Source: Galeruca laticollis (taxonomy: Eukaryota > Arthropoda > Insecta > Coleoptera > Chrysomelidae). Taken from it: a stretch of 64,000 nucleotides of DNA. Position 1 is the stretch's first letter; the number at the start of each line of letters is the position of its first letter. The stretch lies in NCBI GenBank assembly GCA_963921935.1, contig OY998184.1, forward strand, positions 30,595,567 through 30,659,566, in the 5' to 3' direction. The notes beneath the pieces were generated by a model, which had not been told where the DNA came from, searched no databases, and worked only from the letters and a program-made list of their open reading frames with translations. Below are positions 58,131 through 64,000 of this stretch, in pieces. The translations under genes were made by a program, and so were the position numbers.

Positions 58131-60437
58131 GAAGGATGGAGAACTACGATCCGAGCAATTGATAGATGAGGTCACCATACTCTTTCGAGAGTAGACGGAT
58201 GAGAGAGAGAGTGTTCCACAGACAAAGCAAGCATGACTTTCTTCCTTCCTGCCTCCTACATCCACTTGTATATTTAACTTCGTCCGCCCAGTTACCAATG
58301 TTCATTTCTAAAGTATATAGAGTATAATTTTCCTAATTCTTTCGCGAATTGAGGGTAACTGTCCTAGAAGTCAGATTCTTTTTTGACACTACTTAATAAC
58401 TAAATTCACGATATCTGATTCAATCAATGAATCGAACTTATATAAAAAAATAAATGCGACTATAAACTGAAAATATGCAAGTCTGCAGAATCACCAGTTT
58501 TTGCACGAAGTTGTACAAACACGGATGACCGTCTGCGAATTGTAATAGAAGCTCAAAATGAATAAACCATGGGTCGGCGAAATTGTAAGTTATCCAACAT
58601 CTGAAGAAGTTTTGTAAGGGACGAATAAAAGATGGTGATGACAGCATATCTTGTTAGATTTACGGTTCTTCCTAAGACTTGCGTAGAAATCCTCGGGTTG
58701 TATTGTGAGTATATATTGTGAAGTTTTCTTCTTAAGAGTTATTGATAGGTACTGAAATCTTTGGTTCCAATTTTGTAGCTGATCGAAGTTCTTGAGTTTC
58801 CGATGCGACTAATTAATATTTTTCTAGTGCATCTATTTCTTCTGTATTGAAAATAGTAGATAAATAGTGTTAATTAGTTGGGAATGTTTAGTCGTTATTG
58901 AGATCCTGGGTCGGGACTTCTAGAGCCATTTTGTAGGTTTATCTGTAATATAGGATTCATATTGGATTTACATGGCTGGAGTTTATTATTTTTTCATGTA
59001 CACTTGTATTTCGAGTTTCAATCGGAAGGGAAAATCTGGAAAGTAGTTTATTTCTTCTCACCATTATTTTGGTAAAATTGTGTTATAGGAGTTTGTCGTT
59101 TTTAATTCCGTTTCCCTATGGCTTTTTCTTTGATGTCTTTGATTCTCTTGTTGATTTCTTTATATATCTCTTTAATTTTTCCCTATTGCCTTGTGTATAA
59201 ATTGTGTTATAGGAGTTTGTCGTTTTTAATTCCGTTTCCCTATGGCTTTTTCTTTGATGTCTTTGATTCTCTTGTTGATTTCTTTATATATCTCTTTAAT
59301 TTTTTCCTATCGCCTTGTGTATAGTTGTTTTACAAAGCTCTATCGATGTCTATACCAAAAGGATGTTAAGTGCCAAAATAACAATTTAGAACATCTATTA
59401 GTTTCTGTTTGGTTACAGAGTGAACGGAACTGTTGTAACCCAAGATTGCGTATAGCATTTGTTCTTTAATGCTCAAATGTTCCTTCCTTGTTCTGAGGAT
59501 TCTGAGGTGTTCGAGTATTGTGAAGTGGACGCGTTTGGGGATTATTAATATCTTCTAGAACATTATTGCATTTTACTTAATCATAGGCCGTGTTCTTGAA
59601 CGTTTCTCGTACTATTTTACAGAGAAGTGGAAGAAGATTGTCGTTCTCAAGGTATAAAGTATATTTTATCTTGGGATCGACATAGTCCTTGAAGAATATG
59701 CAAAAATCTTCTTTCATATTGTGTCTTCCAACTTAAGCATAAATATTTTTCTTACTCACAAAAACCACTTCGGTAACTAGCAGAGCTGCAGTATGGTTAA
59801 CAAGTGTGAATATCACTTGATTGTTGTAGTGATTTAGAGGTTTCTCGCTGATAGAAATTCCTAAGATAGGATTTTCTTGGACTGTGTCTTGTTGCATTTG
59901 AATCTTTCTTCCTTTTCTGGAAGGAAGGAACAAATATCTGTAGCTGTATCCGGGAAATATGGTGCATCGAAAATCATTCATGGAGCATATTGGTGCAATA
60001 GGAATACATTAGGACCATATATGTTTTTGTTGACAATTTCGATTGAGGGGGGCCAATTTCACTGAGCTTACGTACCGCACGCAGAACAATTAATAACTAA
60101 CTTTGCCCTCTGCCTGTCCCTCTTAACTCAACCATCCCATATACGTAGACGCGGCTTCTCGACTATTCGAGCGTGATCGAGTAATATCGGTCCGATTTCC
60201 AGTAACATCGCTGCGACCTCCTATCCGTCGCCAGTGGCATCACACGTTATTTAATTTGTATTTGCATTTTATCATAAATGGACGAATTGTGAATATTTCG
60301 AATTCGAGAGCAATTTATACATTTAGAGACCCGCTCCGCGGGCCACAAAAAATATCGTCTCATGTTGGACGACCCTGATGTAAGTAACAAGCTTGATATC
60401 CTTTCATTGCCGGACATCTGTGATTAAAGCATTCTTC
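58131..60437. other. Intervening DNA with one tandem duplication
   Basis: No gene recognised. It holds the 123-bp duplication at 59078-59323 and a GC-richer stretch at about 60060-60380 without a supported feature. Confidence 0.5.
59078..59323. repeat. 123-bp tandem duplication
   Basis: 59078-59200 and 59201-59323 are nearly identical. I see only two or three differences, in the TTTTCCCTATTG / TTTTTCCTATCG part, which implies a recent duplication. Confidence 0.95.
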
Positions 60438-62600
60438 CCCAGCAAACACAAAAACATATTGAATACATATATGTTACATATTTTTTGAAATATAAAAGTC
60501 ACAGTTATATAAATCTGAAGTCACAACTAGATAATATTTATGTATTAAATACTGACAAAGGCCGGCACAGCTAGAGAACAATAATGATATAAGAAATACA
60601 TATTATAAATTATATCTCAAGTATTTTCAAATTACTATGTAATATATATGTAAAAATGAGATAATATCTAGAGAATATTTATGTATTAGATATTACATAA
60701 TATAGATGTAACAAAAGTTACATAATTTTTCTTTTGCCTCACCCCTTACCTAAAATATTTTATTTCATTGGATCTATGAAAAAAGTCAGTGAAATTCTTA
60801 ATTTATTATAAATTCAGAAAAATCTGTTGAAACATTATTTTTCATAGATTAAATGAAATACAATATTTTCAGTAGTGTTGATGGCCAAAAGATTAAAGAA
60901 CCATTGTTACTATATTATTCAATACCTACCTTATGAATATTTCAAACTTAAAGCAACTTAATACAATTTAATATTTATATATTGTAAATGGTATTTATCT
61001 ATCTTTGGAATTTAGTAGCTGGTACTTAGTTACTAAAAAAACAGCAAATATTTGCATATAAGTACATTTATTTCATTAACATAAAAAAGAGAAACTGGAA
61101 ACAAAACACCTAATGACCAAAAATATTGCAAAACTAAAAATATTCAAATCCTACTAAATGATAATAAAATATAAAAACAGAATGCAAAACAAATGAATAT
61201 TCGAAAACAAAACAATAATTAACCACGGAAAATATTCTCTTAGAAGACTTTTCGAGGTCCACTTGTAAGCGAGTTGGCAATATTAAGGGATATTATCCAT
61301 TGTTTTGGAGGGTTAGTTTCGCCCTTCTTTTCCCTCTGTAGTCTCTTTACTTAGCCTTATCCACACCAGGGTGATTTGATCAAAATCAGTGCATGTTATA
61401 TTAAACTGTTTCAGCAACGTTTCTAAAAATGTAGGTGTATATATTAATTATATTAAATAAACAAATCATACAGTAACAATACCTTGAAATAACTTATTTG
61501 ATTTTAAGTTCCTTATTTTGTAGTTATTTCTATGTCCTAACCATGAGTGAGATGTCTCTAAATTATGTATTTCTGGTTCACTGTCACCATTGTAAGTTTG
61601 TACTACGTACCGTTTTTCTGTCTTATTGATAAATCACAGAAGTCCTTCAATTTTTTTCGTTTTAAACATTTATTTTGCCTAAAATTATAATTTTTATTAA
61701 TCTAAGTATTCAAATATAAATAACTTTCTACAGATAAGTGTTAATTAATCCATTTCAAGATATTTTGTCTTGACTTACTACCTATGGTCAGAGGATTAAA
61801 GATGTGTATTTTATTTGATATTATTACAAAATCTACTTGAGCCCTAAGTGCATACCTGGGCGGCGGTAGTTGTTTCGGATTAACGACACCCTACAGAGGG
61901 AATTATTGTTAAATCATGTCTAAGTTGTAGGTTAAAACGAAAATATTATCTTGAAAAGTACTTTAGTGAGATAGGTATAATGTGATTTGTTATTGTTTAC
62001 TTCTTTGTATATTTTAATATAGTTAACCTTTTTAGTACATTTGTTAAATAACCTTTCGCAAACGACAATGAACGGCTTCATCGGCGATGCCCCTTGCCTG
62101 TTGAAAATAATAATAACACTTACATGATGTGTTCTCCATTCCTCTACAAATGAAACTAAAAACAAACACACAGACAAAACTAAAGAAAAACCTTTTAGAA
62201 CGTTATTATACTTGCAGGTATGTGGGCAGATCGACTCGTGACAATTTTAAGGTTATAATATTGAAGAGCTTTCTTCTTTTTCTCTAGAAATACACTAGAC
62301 GAGGTTCGTAAGAAATACATATGAAATATATAAAATATTTTATGTAACAAATTTTACGTAATAAATATATATACAAAAATTTCATATTTATGTAGCAGAA
62401 TGTACATCTTGAATACATATAAAATTAGATATATCCAATATATTAAATATTTTATAATATAAATATTGAGAATATATAACAAAATTTATAAGGATTTTGT
62501 TACATAAATACTACATAAAAAATATATGAACGTTTTATATAAAAATAATTCCTCCCCTGTAATGTATTTTTATGTAACATATACATTTGTGTTTGCTGGG
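60438..62600. mobile_element. 2.2-kb non-coding TIR element
   Basis: Begins CCCAGCAAACACAAA and ends TTTGTGTTTGCTGGG, a 15-bp inverted match; TATGTTACATA-type motifs follow within the next 30 bases on both sides. TGTAACATA and its complement recur through the outer few hundred bases on each side (for example near 60475, 60700, 62335 and 62575). No ORF resembles a transposase. No clear target duplication: the flanks are ATTCTTC on the left and TCTTTG on the right. Confidence 0.75.
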
Positions 62601-62689
62601 TCTTTGATTGATGGTATTATTATTTATAAAGTATGTACTTGAATTTCTGTTCGGTAATTGGGTTTGTCTTGTTTCGACAGTATATTATT

Positions 62690-63060
<371 letters not shown>

Positions 63061-63469
63061 ATGGATAAATGAATAAACAAATTTATCAAAACTATTTAGT
63101 TTGAATTTTATTATTTTGAGCTCAGGATTTAACATTTATAATATTGTCTATTATTAATCAAACACCCTGTATATAGATATCAATGACTCATTTCTGAGGG
63201 AAGCTCGTTTATGGTGGAAGCATATTGTTCTATAGGGATCATTAAAGAATTTTTTATTGAGGGAGTAATGGTGGATTGTTTCATTTAAATAGTTCTCCAC
63301 TGTTGCTGTGTTTGGTGATATCGCAGGGCTTAAGAAACATAGGTCTTCTGCAAACATTGCAATGATCTTTGGATTATTGGAAAATTCATGGACGAAGATT
63401 AATTATAAAAATGGAAAGAAGAATCAAGCATGTCTCAATTTGAAATGTCTTTTGGGACGCATTATTTAT

Positions 63470-64000
63470 TTTAATGGAACAATTAATAATTTAGAACAAT
63501 CGGGTGACCAGACAAGAGAAATTAGAACGAGGATAGAGAGCCAGGTCAACATTGGCACAGATGAAGAAGTTATTCACGAGTCGAAATATTAACATGGGAC
63601 TAAGGATGAGGATGCTGCGTTGTTACGTTTTTTTCACTCTCTTATACCACATCGACAAAATATAAGTATTCGAAATGTGGTGTTACCGTAGAATGTGGCG
63701 CATTACCTGGACCGATAGAGTTACTAATGCCGAAGTGCTGAACCGGATACAGAAGGAGTGTGAAGTCATTAACACGGTGAAAACAAATAAAGCTTCAATA
63801 CCTGGGTCATATAATGAGAGGACAGGAATAGATACTTATCCAACTAATAGTTCAGGGAAAGATTGGTGAAAAGCCGAGCATTGGAAGGCGACGTGTGTCC
63901 TGGCTGAAGAACCTGAGGGATTGGTTTAACTGTAGCAATGTTCAACTATTCAAAGCTGCAGTAAACAAGGTCCGGATTTATGTGATGATAGCAAACCTCC
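63470..64000 (+). pseudogene. RTE-like LINE C-terminal fragment, cut by the window edge
   Basis: Plus-strand frames show the segment after the RT palm: FNGTINNLEQSGDQTREIRTR (about 63471-63535), a damaged stretch, FEMWCYRRMWRITWTDRVTN (about 63670-63728) and, in another frame, YLQLIVQGKIGEKPSIGRRR (about 63833-63892) with VSWLKNLRDWF, LFKAAVNKVRI and IAN at the edge. This is the typical C-terminus of insect endonuclease-RT elements, but clearly different from the copy at 55.5-58.1 kb. At least two breaks. Confidence 0.8.

Noticed and set aside
60231..60245. CCAGTGGCATCACAC resembling a hAT terminus
   Set aside because: No partner end or target duplication nearby.

Overview
The window is AT-rich nuclear DNA from an animal, most likely an insect; the order cannot be told from the sequence. 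Spliceosomal GT-AG introns, polyA signals, microsatellites and arthropod-type transposons rule out a bacterial or viral contig. I see no convincing single-copy host gene, no tRNA or rRNA, no CRISPR array and no operon. The window is a stack of mobile elements of different ages, several nested in one another.

Layout. 1-1.1 kb: decayed BEL/Pao reverse transcriptase, next to a 950-bp TIR element with a perfect 7-bp target duplication (1145-2094). 3.2-7.8 kb: a young Ty1/copia element on the minus strand with about 99% identical LTRs and one gag frameshift. 8.6-12.3 kb: two Penelope-like elements head to head. 12.9-13.4 kb: a CR1/Jockey-like scrap. 13.4-17.0 kb and 20.7-21.6 kb: parts of an RNase H-bearing I-type LINE on the minus strand. 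20.0-20.6 kb: a two-unit tandem repeat. 22.2-23.1 kb: a transposase-like pseudogene. 23.7-26.1 kb: a nearly complete piggyBac. 28.6-30.6 kb: a hAT relic. 30.9-36.0 kb: a Ty3/gypsy LTR element whose gag is fused in frame to a LINE ORF1-like module and which has lost protease and RT. 38.8-42.9 kb: an intron-bearing DDE transposase relic broken by two later insertions. 43.9-45.2 kb: a DD41D mariner. 45.6-48.4 kb: a DD82E (Sailor-like) Tc1/mariner element. 48.5-51.6 kb: a pogo-like pseudogene. 52.8-54.7 kb: a repeat region with strong hairpins. 55.0-58.2 kb and 63.5-64.0 kb: RTE-like LINE remains. 60.4-62.6 kb: a non-coding TIR element.

No pathway can be assembled. The main interest is in element structure: the gag-LINE chimera, the two clean insertions whose excision would keep the DDE relic in frame, the DD82E transposase with related termini around it, the small first exon of piggyBac, and several unclassified non-autonomous elements with measurable ends. 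All family names come from motif recognition by eye; no database search was run.
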